Of a stretch of 64,000 nt of DNA, positions 46,156 to 54,896 are shown piece by piece. The notes below the pieces were generated by a model, which saw only the letters and a list, made by a program, of their open reading frames with translations, was not told where the DNA came from and did no database searches. Origin of the DNA: Rhizobium sp. SL86 (GTDB taxonomy: Bacteria > Pseudomonadota > Alphaproteobacteria > Rhizobiales > Rhizobiaceae); the NCBI RefSeq assembly GCF_026672545.1, contig NZ_JAPPRJ010000007.1, positions 62,001-126,000 on the forward strand, in the 5' to 3' direction. Made by a program: the position numbers and the translations under genes. Each line of letters starts with the position of its first letter. The stretch's first letter is position 1.

Positions 46156-47106
46156 TCACAGCTTTTCGATGATCTCGACACCGTCTGGCAGGTTGTCCCG
46201 GTCGATGGTGACGAGGTAATCGGAGAAGGCGCGGGCGGGCGGCAGATTGTCCAGGCGGCTGTCGATAGTACGGAATTCACCATCTACATTCCGACCAATC
46301 CGAATCCGCTCAAACAGGCTGTGGGCCGGCGCGTTGCCCAAAGCATTCCCGTGCTTGAAGACAATCAATTTGCGGGTCGCCATCTCGCCGCGGGCAGCGG
46401 ACCGATCATGTTCGAACATGCTGCCCAGTGCCTCAAGGAGAAGCTCAAAATCCGCCTCGGAAAAGCCCGTGCGCTCCGCGAACTTGGCTGAAATGAACCC
46501 ATGTGCGACATAGAGTCCGTAAGGCACGATATGCTTGCGGCCCATCGTTCTGTTGTCGGTGCGATCACTGGAATCGTCGCCCTCCGCCTTCTGCTTCTTT
46601 TCCGCCTCGTTGGTCGCGGCCATGCGGGTGATGGAAATTTCGAGCGGCAAGATCGGCTCGACCGACCGGGCGAAGCTCATCTGCACCGGTCCCTTGACCT
46701 GGCCGCAATTGACCCCGGTGGACATCACCGCTCCGAAGGTGCGCACGTCGAAGAAATTGTCGCACATGAAGGCATTGAGTTTCTTTGCCTCGGCATCGTC
46801 ATTCGGATTGAGCTTCGGGGTCTTGTCGACCTTGGGGTCGTCCTTGCGCACAGCCCGATAAGCCTGACGATGTTTCTCGTTGAGGATCGCGCCTTCTTCG
46901 ACATAGATGTGGAAGCCATCCTGCCCGTGGCGGGCAAGATCCACATAGTTGCGGATCTTGCGCTTCAGGCTGACGTCCGTCACCAGGCCGCGATTGGTCT
47001 CCGGATCAAGTCGCGGCAGATTGCCGGCATCGGGATCGCCGTTCGGATTACCATTGATGACCTCGAAAACGAGAACAAAGTCATAGCGGTTGGTGATCGT
47101 GGTCAT
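46156..47106 (-). CDS. cas7: Type I-C backbone protein Cas7 (Csd2)
   Basis: The 316-residue protein opens with YDFVLVFEVINGNPNGDPDA, the near-invariant Csd2 start, followed by LPRLDPETNRGLVTDVSLKR. It also has FDVRTFGAVMSTG and GRKHIVPYGLYVAHGF, typical of the I-C Cas7 RNA-binding backbone. Multiple copies coat the crRNA spacer. It overlaps cas8c by ATGA. Confidence 0.95.
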   Translation of the reverse strand: MTTITNRYDFVLVFEVINGNPNGDPDAGNLPRLDPETNRGLVTDVSLKRKIRNYVDLARHGQDGFHIYVEEGAILNEKHRQAYRAVRKDDPKVDKTPKLNPNDDAEAKKLNAFMCDNFFDVRTFGAVMSTGVNCGQVKGPVQMSFARSVEPILPLEISITRMAATNEAEKKQKAEGDDSSDRTDNRTMGRKHIVPYGLYVAHGFISAKFAERTGFSEADFELLLEALGSMFEHDRSAARGEMATRKLIVFKHGNALGNAPAHSLFERIRIGRNVDGEFRTIDSRLDNLPPARAFSDYLVTIDRDNLPDGVEIIEKL

Positions 47107-48884
47107 GCTGTTTCCCCCTCGGGTGCCAATTCCGTTGTCTTTTTGAAGAAATCGCTGCGCTGATGGTGATAGCCGAGCCCGAACCAGGCCTGCTCCTGTG
47201 CGGTCAGGGACACCGGGAAGGGATCGCGTACCGGATCCTCTGATGGCGTCATCAAATCCATGATGCCCCTGAGCGCTTTCTGAAGGTTCACTTCCCGGCC
47301 CGGGCTGGTCTTGCGAACCTTGGCAAGGTGGTTTGACGAACCGCTTTCCAGCACCGCAAAAACCTTACGCGGCGTGGCCGAAGCCGAACCATAGAACTTG
47401 TCCTTGATCGTGGCATTGACCTTGCCGCCCAGAGCGGCGCGCTGAATTTCCTCATAAAGGGCAAAGAGCCGTCCGAGAAGATAGCCCCTGTTGGTATTGT
47501 CCGGGTCCAGTGCCACGGGTGCCTCCATCTTGAAATTGCGGATGAGCAGAGCTTTGAGAATACCCGCCCTCAGCGCATTGACCTCGCCATCGGCGCGGAT
47601 GCGGGTCAGCACCGATGACATGAGCGTCAACGGAAAGGCGGTTCCAGTCAGAATGGCGCGCATCCACTCGCCGGCGAGATTGGGCGTGACGTTTTCTCGC
47701 TTTCCGAGCACCGCCGTTTCCAGAAGATAACGCCAGAGCGGCGGTACTCCCTCGCGCGGCGGCGGTTCAACGTGCATGTCGGACAGAAACCGCTGGTAAT
47801 TGGCCGTGAGGTGTCCAAAGTCGTCTTCGAAGTAGAAGCGCACCGAAAGCCGAGCGGCATTGGGCGCAAGTCCGAGAATGAAGAAGCGCACGCCCTCCGT
47901 CAGCCTTGGCTCGATCTGGCCGAGCGGCATTCCCTGGCGAATCTGTTCCAGTTTCGTCGCGATTTTTCGTGCGGAAGCCCTTTCCTCGGCTTGCCTGTCC
48001 TCTTCGCTCACTCCGGTATCGTCGAAGAACAGGCCAAAGATCGCCTCGGCCTCCGTTGCCGCCTCGATGTCCGTCGCATCCGCCCAAAACACCGTCGAGG
48101 CATCGGCGATCTGAATGCGGTGGCCGCTGTCGCGTTCGAGGAAACGGTTGAGGGCCGTAGTATAGGCAAAGGCAGCAGCCTCCGAGACGGGGGCGTTATC
48201 GCCCTGTTCGTGGCCGTAGGATGTGAAGGCGTCGAGATTGAAGGAAACGATAGAACCGCCGGCGACCTGCCCACCCCACACACCTTTAATTGCCTGATGA
48301 AGTCGCGCCACGGGAGCGCGATGCCCCGTTACTAGACAGACTTGCGTATCCTCTCCATCAGAACTGGAGATTCGAGACCAGATTTGCCGTGCTTCAGACC
48401 GATCATGGAGAAATCCAATGTGACGCTCGCTCTCCAACGCGAAAACAACGTTTTGGTCCTTCAGGTCTTCTGGCCAGCGAGGCGGCTGGAATTCTTTCGG
48501 ATCCCATTCTTCGAGAAAATGCTTGAAAGCCAATAATCCAATGTCACTTGTGTCTTTCAACGCAGAAAAATGAAGCTCTTTGAATGCAGTGTGCCTGCTT
48601 GCGCAGTCCTTTGACTCATCGGAACTGACACCCAAGACATAAGCAGAGTTATCCCAGAGGAAGAACGCACGAGGCGTCACCCCCGGACGCTTGAACGAAG
48701 CCGGGACTGGAAGCAGTCTGAGCCGCGCCTTTTTCCCCTCCCCTTCCCGCCAGTCGATGACATCGAACACGCTGCCGTCCTCGTTCAATGAAATCACAAA
48801 GCCAATTTTTTCCGAGGAAAACCCGAAGGGCGGCGCATCCGGCAGGCGGTCATAGGCTTTGGCAAGCGCAGACAGAATGGTCAT
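47103..48884 (-). CDS. cas8c: Type I-C large subunit Cas8c (Csd1)
   Basis: The 593-residue protein matches Csd1 in length and order: ILSALAKAYDRLPD at the start, LVTGHRAPVARLHQAIKGVWG, and GGSIVSFNLDAFTSYGHEQGDNAPVSE, a recurring Csd1 segment. The C-terminal half holds GYLLGRLFALYEEIQRAALG. It recognises the PAM and supports R-loop formation; an internal start can also yield the small subunit Cas11c in I-C systems. It overlaps both neighbours by 4 bases. Confidence 0.95.
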   Translation of the reverse strand: MTILSALAKAYDRLPDAPPFGFSSEKIGFVISLNEDGSVFDVIDWREGEGKKARLRLLPVPASFKRPGVTPRAFFLWDNSAYVLGVSSDESKDCASRHTAFKELHFSALKDTSDIGLLAFKHFLEEWDPKEFQPPRWPEDLKDQNVVFALESERHIGFLHDRSEARQIWSRISSSDGEDTQVCLVTGHRAPVARLHQAIKGVWGGQVAGGSIVSFNLDAFTSYGHEQGDNAPVSEAAAFAYTTALNRFLERDSGHRIQIADASTVFWADATDIEAATEAEAIFGLFFDDTGVSEEDRQAEERASARKIATKLEQIRQGMPLGQIEPRLTEGVRFFILGLAPNAARLSVRFYFEDDFGHLTANYQRFLSDMHVEPPPREGVPPLWRYLLETAVLGKRENVTPNLAGEWMRAILTGTAFPLTLMSSVLTRIRADGEVNALRAGILKALLIRNFKMEAPVALDPDNTNRGYLLGRLFALYEEIQRAALGGKVNATIKDKFYGSASATPRKVFAVLESGSSNHLAKVRKTSPGREVNLQKALRGIMDLMTPSEDPVRDPFPVSLTAQEQAWFGLGYHHQRSDFFKKTTELAPEGETA

Positions 48885-49549
48885 CGCAGCACCTCGCGCG
48901 AGGCATGATGCGGCACGCGCACCACGCCGTTTTCCATCTTTGCACGGAAGAACAGAGACGGACGATCCTTCGTCTGATGATCGATGTCAAACAGCATGAA
49001 GCCGAGGTCGCGGCTCTCATCAAGGGCACGCGGCAGGTCTGCCTTCGGGTCCAGCAACTCGAAATGCGCGGCGAATTCGCGCGTACCGAGGCAGGGCTGG
49101 TGAAAACACTGCCCCCTGGAGGCGCGGCGATTGAAGGTGTCGAGATGCTTGCCCTCGTTATCTTCGGGCCCGGCCTTGTCGGTCAACTCGAAATGCGCCT
49201 CGATGACGTAAGCAGGCTTCACCAGCACCAGGGACGCTCGCTGCTGGCGGTCTTCGTCCACGAGGAGGTTCAGACCCTCCAGATCGCCGCGCTTCATGGC
49301 GGACTTGATCTTGCCCGCCGGCGCCTTGTGGCCCACCTCGTTGCGGCGGATGGATTGAAAGCGGATCGGCTCCAGCACGTGGATGGCATCGACAACCCAG
49401 CGGATGGCCGGCTTCCAGTGAATGGCTTCCAATATGCCGCGCGCCGCCGATGGCGTCATCACGTCATAGGAAACGCGCTCCACCTTCATCTCAGGACGCG
49501 TGAAGCAGGCGTAGTCGCCCGAGACTTTGAGACGAATTCCGTAGGTCAA
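48881..49549 (-). CDS. cas5: Type I-C crRNA endonuclease Cas5 (Cas5d)
   Basis: The 222-residue product begins at a TTG (49549) preceded by GAGG; the start overlaps the stop of the upstream GIY-YIG-like gene as TTGA. The start region YGIRLKVSGDYACFTRPEMK and VERVSYDVMTPSAARGILEA are typical Cas5d, followed by HWKPAIRWVVDAIHVLEPI. In I-C systems this protein replaces Cas6 and cuts the pre-crRNA in the repeat hairpin. It overlaps cas8c by 4 bases. Confidence 0.93.
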   Translation of the reverse strand: MTYGIRLKVSGDYACFTRPEMKVERVSYDVMTPSAARGILEAIHWKPAIRWVVDAIHVLEPIRFQSIRRNEVGHKAPAGKIKSAMKRGDLEGLNLLVDEDRQQRASLVLVKPAYVIEAHFELTDKAGPEDNEGKHLDTFNRRASRGQCFHQPCLGTREFAAHFELLDPKADLPRALDESRDLGFMLFDIDHQTKDRPSLFFRAKMENGVVRVPHHASREVLR

Positions 49550-49905
49550 GAGTTTGCCTCATTGAAATAACATTGCGAAACAGGATTATTGACTTTCTGT
49601 TTGAATCGCGGAGATCGATTGTATCCAATCGTGGGGTCGTTCGCAGACAGCCTTCTAATGAAGCCCATCTCAACGCGGCGAACCTCTGCGTCAGAAGCCG
49701 TCTGAGTTTCCCAGAGAATTTCGCGCGAAATCGTCATTGTGCGCCTATCCTCGCGCGACGGGTAATCAGCCTCGATATCGCGCAGCGCGAGACCGGAAGG
49801 ACTGCCAAAATAGTGAACATTGTCCGTGAGATCACTGCCGACATAAATTTTGCCATTCGGCCAAGTGATCTTGTAAACTACCTTGAACCTCTGCTTGCTC
49901 ACCAC
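49546..49905 (-). CDS. GIY-YIG nuclease-like protein embedded in the cas operon
   Basis: The 119-residue product starts at a GTG at 49905 inside the cas3 stop region, with GGAGGA seven bases upstream, and its TGA overlaps the TTG of cas5. FKVVYKITWPNGKIYVG (residues 7-23) matches the two-strand GIY...YIG core, here as YKI and YVG. Glu79 in EVRRVEMGFIRRL and Asn96 in GYNRSP fit the catalytic Glu and the C-terminal Asn of the family. The catalytic Arg is not certain (Arg42 or Arg54). GIY-YIG proteins cut DNA and are usual in homing endonucleases and repair. It is not among the standard I-C components, and its coupling to cas3 and cas5 predicts co-expression with Cascade. Substrate unknown. Confidence 0.72.
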   Translation of the reverse strand: MVSKQRFKVVYKITWPNGKIYVGSDLTDNVHYFGSPSGLALRDIEADYPSREDRRTMTISREILWETQTASDAEVRRVEMGFIRRLSANDPTIGYNRSPRFKQKVNNPVSQCYFNEANS

Positions 49906-52181
49906 ATAAAATCCTCCGCAGCCAGATATTCTGCATCCTCCCAGATCAGACCGAGGCCGTCACGATAGAGGCTGTCCTTCTTCAGCACCGCGAACTGATC
50001 GCCGCGCAGTTCTGTCGCCAAAAATTCCACATGACCGCAGGCTCGCAGCCGCTCCCGCGCCTTCGGTGGCACCTGCACGCTGAAGGCCTGGAGCTTTCGA
50101 GCCAGAAGACCGCTTGAGACCGCCTCCACATTCAGCTTTCCCACCCAATCCTTCGCCTCATCCTCGATTGCGATGATGACCGGCACCAGCCCGCTTTCGA
50201 TCATGCGGAAATCCTGTCCCACCTGGCGGTAGGAGAAATCAGTGAGTTCATTCGGGTTGAACTTTGAAATATTGAATCGGCCGCGAATGCCCTTGCCATC
50301 CAACCCCTCTTGTCCCACCCGCCAATAGACCTCGCCGAAATAGTCGGCGATGGCAGCAGGCATCGTCAGATCCTCGTGCTTGTCGATGATCCTCTTCATG
50401 TCGCCGATCAGGCCTTTGATCTCGCGTGGCGGCGCATATTGCGGCGGCGCGAAGACGGAGACGAAGCTGGCATCGCGCGGCCGCGTTCCCTCGCGGTTCA
50501 CCCGGCCAGCCGCCTGGATGATCTGGTCAAGCCCGGCTTCGGCCCGAAGCGCCGCCGGAAAATCCACATCCACGCCCGCCTCGATCAGGCTCGTGGCAAT
50601 CAGCCGACACGGCGCGCCGGATTTTAGCCGTCTGTGCACCTCCTGCAGCATTGTCCGACGGTCGGCGGCGTATTGGCGAGTTGTCAGGTGCATCACGCCA
50701 TCAAGCCCAGCCGCCTGTGCCTGCTTATAGAGGTCCAAGGCATGGCGGCGGCTGTTGACGATCACCAGCATCTGCTCGCACTCCGCCAGTTGCGTGATGA
50801 GATCATCATTCTCCATGGCGCCCGCATGGCGGATGCGTGTCCGGCCAAGCCGGCGGGCAAGATTTTCCGGATCGGGCGCAAGCTCCCGATCCGGCGAGAG
50901 CGGCAAGCCAAATGGAAACGCATCCGTTTTACCAAGTGCCGGCTGGGTGGCCGTGCACAGAATGATGGAGCAGCCATAGCGCTCGGTGAGTTCCTCCAGG
51001 GCGCGCATCACCGGCAGCAGCAGAGGCCGCGGCAGGGTCTGGGCCTCATCCAGCACGATCACGGAATTGGCAATGTTATGCAGCTTGCGAGCACGAGACG
51101 GTCGGGCGGAGAACAGGCTTTCGAACAGTTGCACAGTGGTCGTGACGATGACCGGAGCCGCCCAATCCTCCATTGCCAGCTTCAGCTTGTCACGCCGCTC
51201 CCGTGCTTGAAACTTCTCCTCATCGATATTCGAGTGATGCTCCAGCACATGCTCCTCGCCCAGCACGCTACGGAAGATCGCCGCCGTCTGGTCGATGATG
51301 GAGGTAAAGGGAATGGCGTAGATGATGCGTTGATGGCCATGGGCTTTGGCATGATCCAGCGCGAAGCCGAGCGAAGCGAGCGTCTTGCCGCCGCCGGTTG
51401 GCACGGTCAGGGTGAACAGACCCGGCCGTTCCTCGGCCTTGCTGCGCACCTGCGACAGGATGTGGGCGCGCAGATCGTTCAGGTCCCGGCCCTTGCCGGA
51501 GGTCACCGACCGACCGGAAAAGCGAGCCATGTGCACCTCAAAGCGCGCCAGAAAATCTGGGATCAGGTCTTGCAGAAGCGGCCATTCGCGATCGGCCTGC
51601 CTCTCGCCCTGAGAGACATAGAAGGCCTCCGTGTCCTTGAAATCTGCATCAACCAGACAGGAGAAGATCATGCGGCCGACGAAGGATAGAGTAAAACCTT
51701 GGCGCTCCCGGTCCTTGACCGCAAAGCGCCTCAGTTCCTCTCCCATGCCAGAGATGCGAGCAGCAAGGTCGTCCCCCAACTCCTTTCGCCAAGCGTCGGC
51801 GATCCTGAGAGGATGCCCGATCCGCAGGTTGAAACTTCCGCCTGTGGTATTGTCGCGATCTGGCAGGCCCGCATGATGGCCGAGAATGGCATAGGCGATG
51901 ATTTCAGCCATTGCCTTGTCCGGCCCTTGCGCAAGATCGCGCAGCACCTGCGCACCGGCCGTCGAATGTTCCACCGATGCGCCCCGTCCTGCGATATAGG
52001 CCTGAAAGGCAGGATCATATTTGCCGACATCATGAAACAGACCGGCGATATAAGCTGCGCGCGCCAAACCGGTCTTCTCGCCGAAACTGCTGGAAAGCCG
52101 GGCCACGTTCAGCAGATGCGCATCAAGCCTCTGCCAATCACTCCCGTCTCCGCAATTACCGCTGTGACCAAAGTAAATCAC
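49899..52181 (-). CDS. cas3: CRISPR-associated helicase-nuclease Cas3
   Basis: I place the start at the GTG at 52181 (760 residues); the frame continues upstream to 52295 but those residues do not look Cas3-like. The HD nuclease is present with LHDVGK-type GLFHDVGKYDPAF, EHSTAG and LGHHAGLPD. The helicase shows VPTGGGKTLAS, VLDEAQTLPRP, CTATQPAL, ATSLIEAGVDVDFP and QAAGRVNREG. It is the effector that degrades DNA after Cascade binding. Its 3' end carries the ribosome site of the GIY-YIG-like gene, and its stop overlaps that gene by 7 bases. It is the first cas gene, with an IS66-like element about 245 bases upstream. Confidence 0.93.
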   Translation of the reverse strand: MIYFGHSGNCGDGSDWQRLDAHLLNVARLSSSFGEKTGLARAAYIAGLFHDVGKYDPAFQAYIAGRGASVEHSTAGAQVLRDLAQGPDKAMAEIIAYAILGHHAGLPDRDNTTGGSFNLRIGHPLRIADAWRKELGDDLAARISGMGEELRRFAVKDRERQGFTLSFVGRMIFSCLVDADFKDTEAFYVSQGERQADREWPLLQDLIPDFLARFEVHMARFSGRSVTSGKGRDLNDLRAHILSQVRSKAEERPGLFTLTVPTGGGKTLASLGFALDHAKAHGHQRIIYAIPFTSIIDQTAAIFRSVLGEEHVLEHHSNIDEEKFQARERRDKLKLAMEDWAAPVIVTTTVQLFESLFSARPSRARKLHNIANSVIVLDEAQTLPRPLLLPVMRALEELTERYGCSIILCTATQPALGKTDAFPFGLPLSPDRELAPDPENLARRLGRTRIRHAGAMENDDLITQLAECEQMLVIVNSRRHALDLYKQAQAAGLDGVMHLTTRQYAADRRTMLQEVHRRLKSGAPCRLIATSLIEAGVDVDFPAALRAEAGLDQIIQAAGRVNREGTRPRDASFVSVFAPPQYAPPREIKGLIGDMKRIIDKHEDLTMPAAIADYFGEVYWRVGQEGLDGKGIRGRFNISKFNPNELTDFSYRQVGQDFRMIESGLVPVIIAIEDEAKDWVGKLNVEAVSSGLLARKLQAFSVQVPPKARERLRACGHVEFLATELRGDQFAVLKKDSLYRDGLGLIWEDAEYLAAEDFMW

Positions 52182-52394
52182 AGTCCAACCTATCGGTCGC
52201 CGCCTTAAACAGCGACCGCCCCCATGAATGCGTTTTGCAAAACTGTTATTGTATAAATTTGGGAACTTCACAATCCAAGGATGCGGCAGGATCACGTAAA
52301 TCGCTGCGGCACGTTACATTTCCCGATGAGCATTACGACAAACCGCGTGCAGAATTTTCAGCTTACGGCTTCAATTGAAATCGCTAGCTAAAAT

Positions 52395-52417
52395 CCACAC
52401 CGGATTAGCCCCGCTTC
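52395..52417. repeat. Orphan IS66-type right end
   Basis: This 23-bp segment matches the reverse complement of the left inverted repeat of the adjacent IS at 17 of 23 positions and ends exactly 8 bases before that IS. Both it and the true right end are followed by CCTAACCGTG-type sequence. It looks like the remnant of an older related element on the cas3 side. Together with the IS left end it forms a 9-bp hairpin (GCCCCGCTT at 52407-52415 with AAGCGGGGC at 52428-52436). Confidence 0.45.
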
Positions 52418-52541
52418 CTAACCGTGGTAAGCGGGGCAGATTCGGTGGCGGTGCCCGAAAACAGGCCGGTGTCCGGTTGCCTGCTAGCGGCGCTATCGGC
52501 ATGGTAGCCGTAACGCCGAACAGGAGGGTAGGGCACAACGC

Positions 52542-52889
52542 ATGAGGCAGATCGATATCGACAGCCTGGACGAGGCGACCCTTATCGAACTCAACGCACG
52601 CATCGTCGAGCGTCTGCAGTATTTGCATCACCAGCGAACCACGGCGGCCCTGCAAGACATCAGGGTGGGGAGCGGCGTGGAGTTTGAAGGCCCTGGCGGC
52701 GCTCTGGTCCGGGGTGTCGTGATCCGTCGCAACAAGAAGACGGTGACGGTGCATGCCGATGATAACCGTCAATGGAATGTTTCGCCGACACTGCTGAAGC
52801 CCACCGGCGTCCACGTGCTCGACACCGCGGGTCAGATCCAGTCCGACGACGGCAAGGTCGTGTCCTTCCCGAAGCCAGACCGTCGGTGA
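52542..52889 (+). CDS. Small IS66-borne conserved protein (115 aa)
   Basis: The product begins MRQIDIDSLDEATLIELNAR and has a predicted helical N-terminus followed by a beta-rich segment (RVGSGVEFEGPGGALVRGVV and NKKTVTVHADDNRQWNVSP) that resembles a small SH3-like barrel. I do not recognise a named family with certainty. GGAGGG lies upstream. It lies inside the IS ends, converging on the transposase with a 5-base gap. It may be a passenger or accessory gene of this IS66 branch. Function unknown. Confidence 0.6.
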   Translation: MRQIDIDSLDEATLIELNARIVERLQYLHHQRTTAALQDIRVGSGVEFEGPGGALVRGVVIRRNKKTVTVHADDNRQWNVSPTLLKPTGVHVLDTAGQIQSDDGKVVSFPKPDRR

Positions 52890-52894
52890 TGCGC

Positions 52895-54568
52895 TCAGGA
52901 TCTGGCAACGATCATCGTGGCCAGTTGGGGAATGGCTGGGTGCGACGTGCCGATCCCCAGCCGATCGCCCAGATAGTGCCAGAACGACAGACCAAGCTTC
53001 TGGCAGGTCTTGGAAAGGCCCAGCATGCTGTCGCGCGCCTGGCGCCCATTGCGACTGACCGTCCCTCCGGAAATCTTCCGCTTGATGACAAAGCCACGCA
53101 GATCTCGCTCCGACGCATTGGTGTGGAGCGGGATTTCGGGCCGCTCCAGAACCCTGAGCAGCTCCGGCTTGCGGCGCTTCAGCCGAGCAAGGAGCTTGTC
53201 GAGGTCACCATAGCCGGTCTGGATCGAGAAAATTCGATCAAACCGGACCTGAAGACCGTGAGCTGCACGTTGGCTGGGACTTCGCTGATAGTTTTTCAGC
53301 TGCTTGTAAAAGAGCCAGATCAGCTCGCGGAGGGTTTCGACGTGTTTTACCTGGCGCGGCGTTGCCGGCATCAGCTTGTGCAGCAATCGCTCTGCGTGGA
53401 CCCAGCACAGCGCGTGGGTACCGACCCGAAACTGCCCGGCATCGTCGGAGACGATCACTGCCTTGCCGACCAGCCCATGATGGCGGATGGCACCCCAGAT
53501 GCCGGCCTCGGCGAACGGGCGGATGATGTCCCTGTCGAAAATGTCGATACCATGTTCAGCCAGATAGGCGAGAAACGGAACTTGATTGGCAAACCGCCGC
53601 GGTTCGTTTCTCTTCAGCCGCGCCAGAAGGGCAGGGTCCACCTGCCGGTCTTCGAGAAAAGCGAAGGCGGCATCGTTGAGGATATAGTCCTGATAGCTGC
53701 CGCGCAGCAGGGCCAGGAAGTTCAGTCGCGACTTCGAAGACGTCGTGCGAAAGGCGGTGAAATGCTCACCGCCGATATGCGTCGTATAAACATTGCGGTT
53801 GGCGTGACGGGCACCGGTGTCGTCGACCGTCACAAAAGGCGCAGAGACGAGGCCGGCGTGGAGCACGGCTGCATCCTCGGCATGAAAGCCATCCAGCCTC
53901 TCTGTGAGAAAGCGGACCACCTGACGTTTGGAGATTTCGACACCAACGTCGTTGAGCAAGGTCGTCATTCGCTGCGTCGTGACTTGGCCATGCGCATGGA
54001 GCATCAGACAAAACCGTCGCAGATTGGGCCCAAAGCCACCTCGTATCCCCGCAGGCAACGGCGCGATGATGGTGTCTCCCTCCGGCGTTACCCAGCATTC
54101 CCGACGGTAACGAACCACCTCGACCCTGAGCACCAGATCCCGGACGAAGCAGTCCTTGTAGCCCTTGAAGCGCGATCCAACTGGCACGCTGACAGGCAGT
54201 ACCTCTTCACGCGTCACCCGCTTCGTGTCGTTCTTCGGCCCTCGCGGCCGGGACGCCGGATCTTTGCCGGTGAGCGTCTTGTCACCGGTCGCCTTCTCCA
54301 TTCCCGACGGTCTGAAGGGTGGGCGCGGCGGCAGGTTTTTCAGGCGCGCAATCTCGTCACGCAGAAGCTGGTTGTCGATCTTCAGCCGGGTGTTCTCGAG
54401 CCTGAGCTGGTCGTTCTCATCCCGAAGCCTTTGGTTCTCAGCTACGAGCTTCTCAATCCGGGCGTCTGCCCGATCAGCCCGCTCCACCAGACCCGTCACG
54501 AGTTCTCGCAGCGCCTTCAGCGACAGCGTGTCGGCATGCTCGGCCATGGGCAGGCGGCGCTTCGTCAT
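52895..54568 (-). CDS. IS66-family-like transposase
   Basis: The 557-residue protein has a long N-terminal coiled coil (residues about 20-75, VAENQRLRDENDQLRLENTR), a zinc-like or linker region with YRRECWVTPEG, and the DDE core: Asp in FVTVDDTGARHANRN, Asp/His region VSDDAGQF...CWVHAERLL, and Glu in LHTNASERDLRGFVIKRK. The order and the NASERDLR motif are those of IS66 transposases. The frame is intact, so the element may be active. Confidence 0.87.
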   Translation of the reverse strand: MTKRRLPMAEHADTLSLKALRELVTGLVERADRADARIEKLVAENQRLRDENDQLRLENTRLKIDNQLLRDEIARLKNLPPRPPFRPSGMEKATGDKTLTGKDPASRPRGPKNDTKRVTREEVLPVSVPVGSRFKGYKDCFVRDLVLRVEVVRYRRECWVTPEGDTIIAPLPAGIRGGFGPNLRRFCLMLHAHGQVTTQRMTTLLNDVGVEISKRQVVRFLTERLDGFHAEDAAVLHAGLVSAPFVTVDDTGARHANRNVYTTHIGGEHFTAFRTTSSKSRLNFLALLRGSYQDYILNDAAFAFLEDRQVDPALLARLKRNEPRRFANQVPFLAYLAEHGIDIFDRDIIRPFAEAGIWGAIRHHGLVGKAVIVSDDAGQFRVGTHALCWVHAERLLHKLMPATPRQVKHVETLRELIWLFYKQLKNYQRSPSQRAAHGLQVRFDRIFSIQTGYGDLDKLLARLKRRKPELLRVLERPEIPLHTNASERDLRGFVIKRKISGGTVSRNGRQARDSMLGLSKTCQKLGLSFWHYLGDRLGIGTSHPAIPQLATMIVARS

Positions 54569-54761
54569 GAAAGAAGAATCTCATGATTTGCAGAAAACAG
54601 GAATCCCTCCTGCCACCGGATTTGCTCCAGGTACCTAACCGTGCCGATCAGTTGGGAATTTTAGCTGGGCATAAGACACGGAAATTATGGTAAATCTTTC
54701 GTTAAACGGAAGGTACTGATGACTTTGTGTCCCTCACTGATCAATTCCGTAGAAATGACTT

Positions 54762-54796
54762 ATAACAACCGATAAGTAACCCTTATCGGTGGTTAT
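54762..54796. repeat. 15-bp inverted repeat, possible recombination core site
   Basis: ATAACAACCGATAAG (54762-54776) and CTTATCGGTGGTTAT (54782-54796) form a 15-bp inverted repeat with a single mismatch and a 5-base centre (TAACC). The size, with two arms around a short spacer, resembles a tyrosine recombinase core site, and an integrase gene lies about 0.9 kb away. A regulatory hairpin is the alternative. No T-tract follows, so a terminator is less likely. Confidence 0.5.
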
Positions 54797-54896
54797 TGAT
54801 CTGACGACTCCGAAGTCCTAAAGTCGTGGCAAATCACTGTGAAGATCACTGCTGGACGCGCAGAACTCGAGGGCGAACAAAAGGATGAAGAACAGC

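Larger units (their letters stand above)
52426..54634. mobile_element. IS66-like insertion sequence
   Basis: The element is about 2.2 kb. Its left end starts GTAAGCGGGGCAGATTC, the GTAAGCG start known for IS66-family ends, and its right end (54612-54634) is the reverse complement at 17 of 23 positions. The flanks carry a direct repeat, TAACCGTG, at 52418-52425 and 54636-54643 (10 bp if one flanking base on each side is counted), consistent with the 8-bp target duplication of IS66 elements. Boundaries could shift by a base. It carries a plus-strand 115-aa gene and a minus-strand transposase, which converge, and lacks the usual tnpA and tnpB genes. Confidence 0.8.

Noticed and set aside
49491..49673. 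A 60-residue minus-strand frame with an ATG at the GIY-YIG/cas5 junction
   Set aside because: It is an out-of-frame overlap of the GIY-YIG and cas5 genes. The TTG start for cas5 with GAGG upstream explains the reading better.
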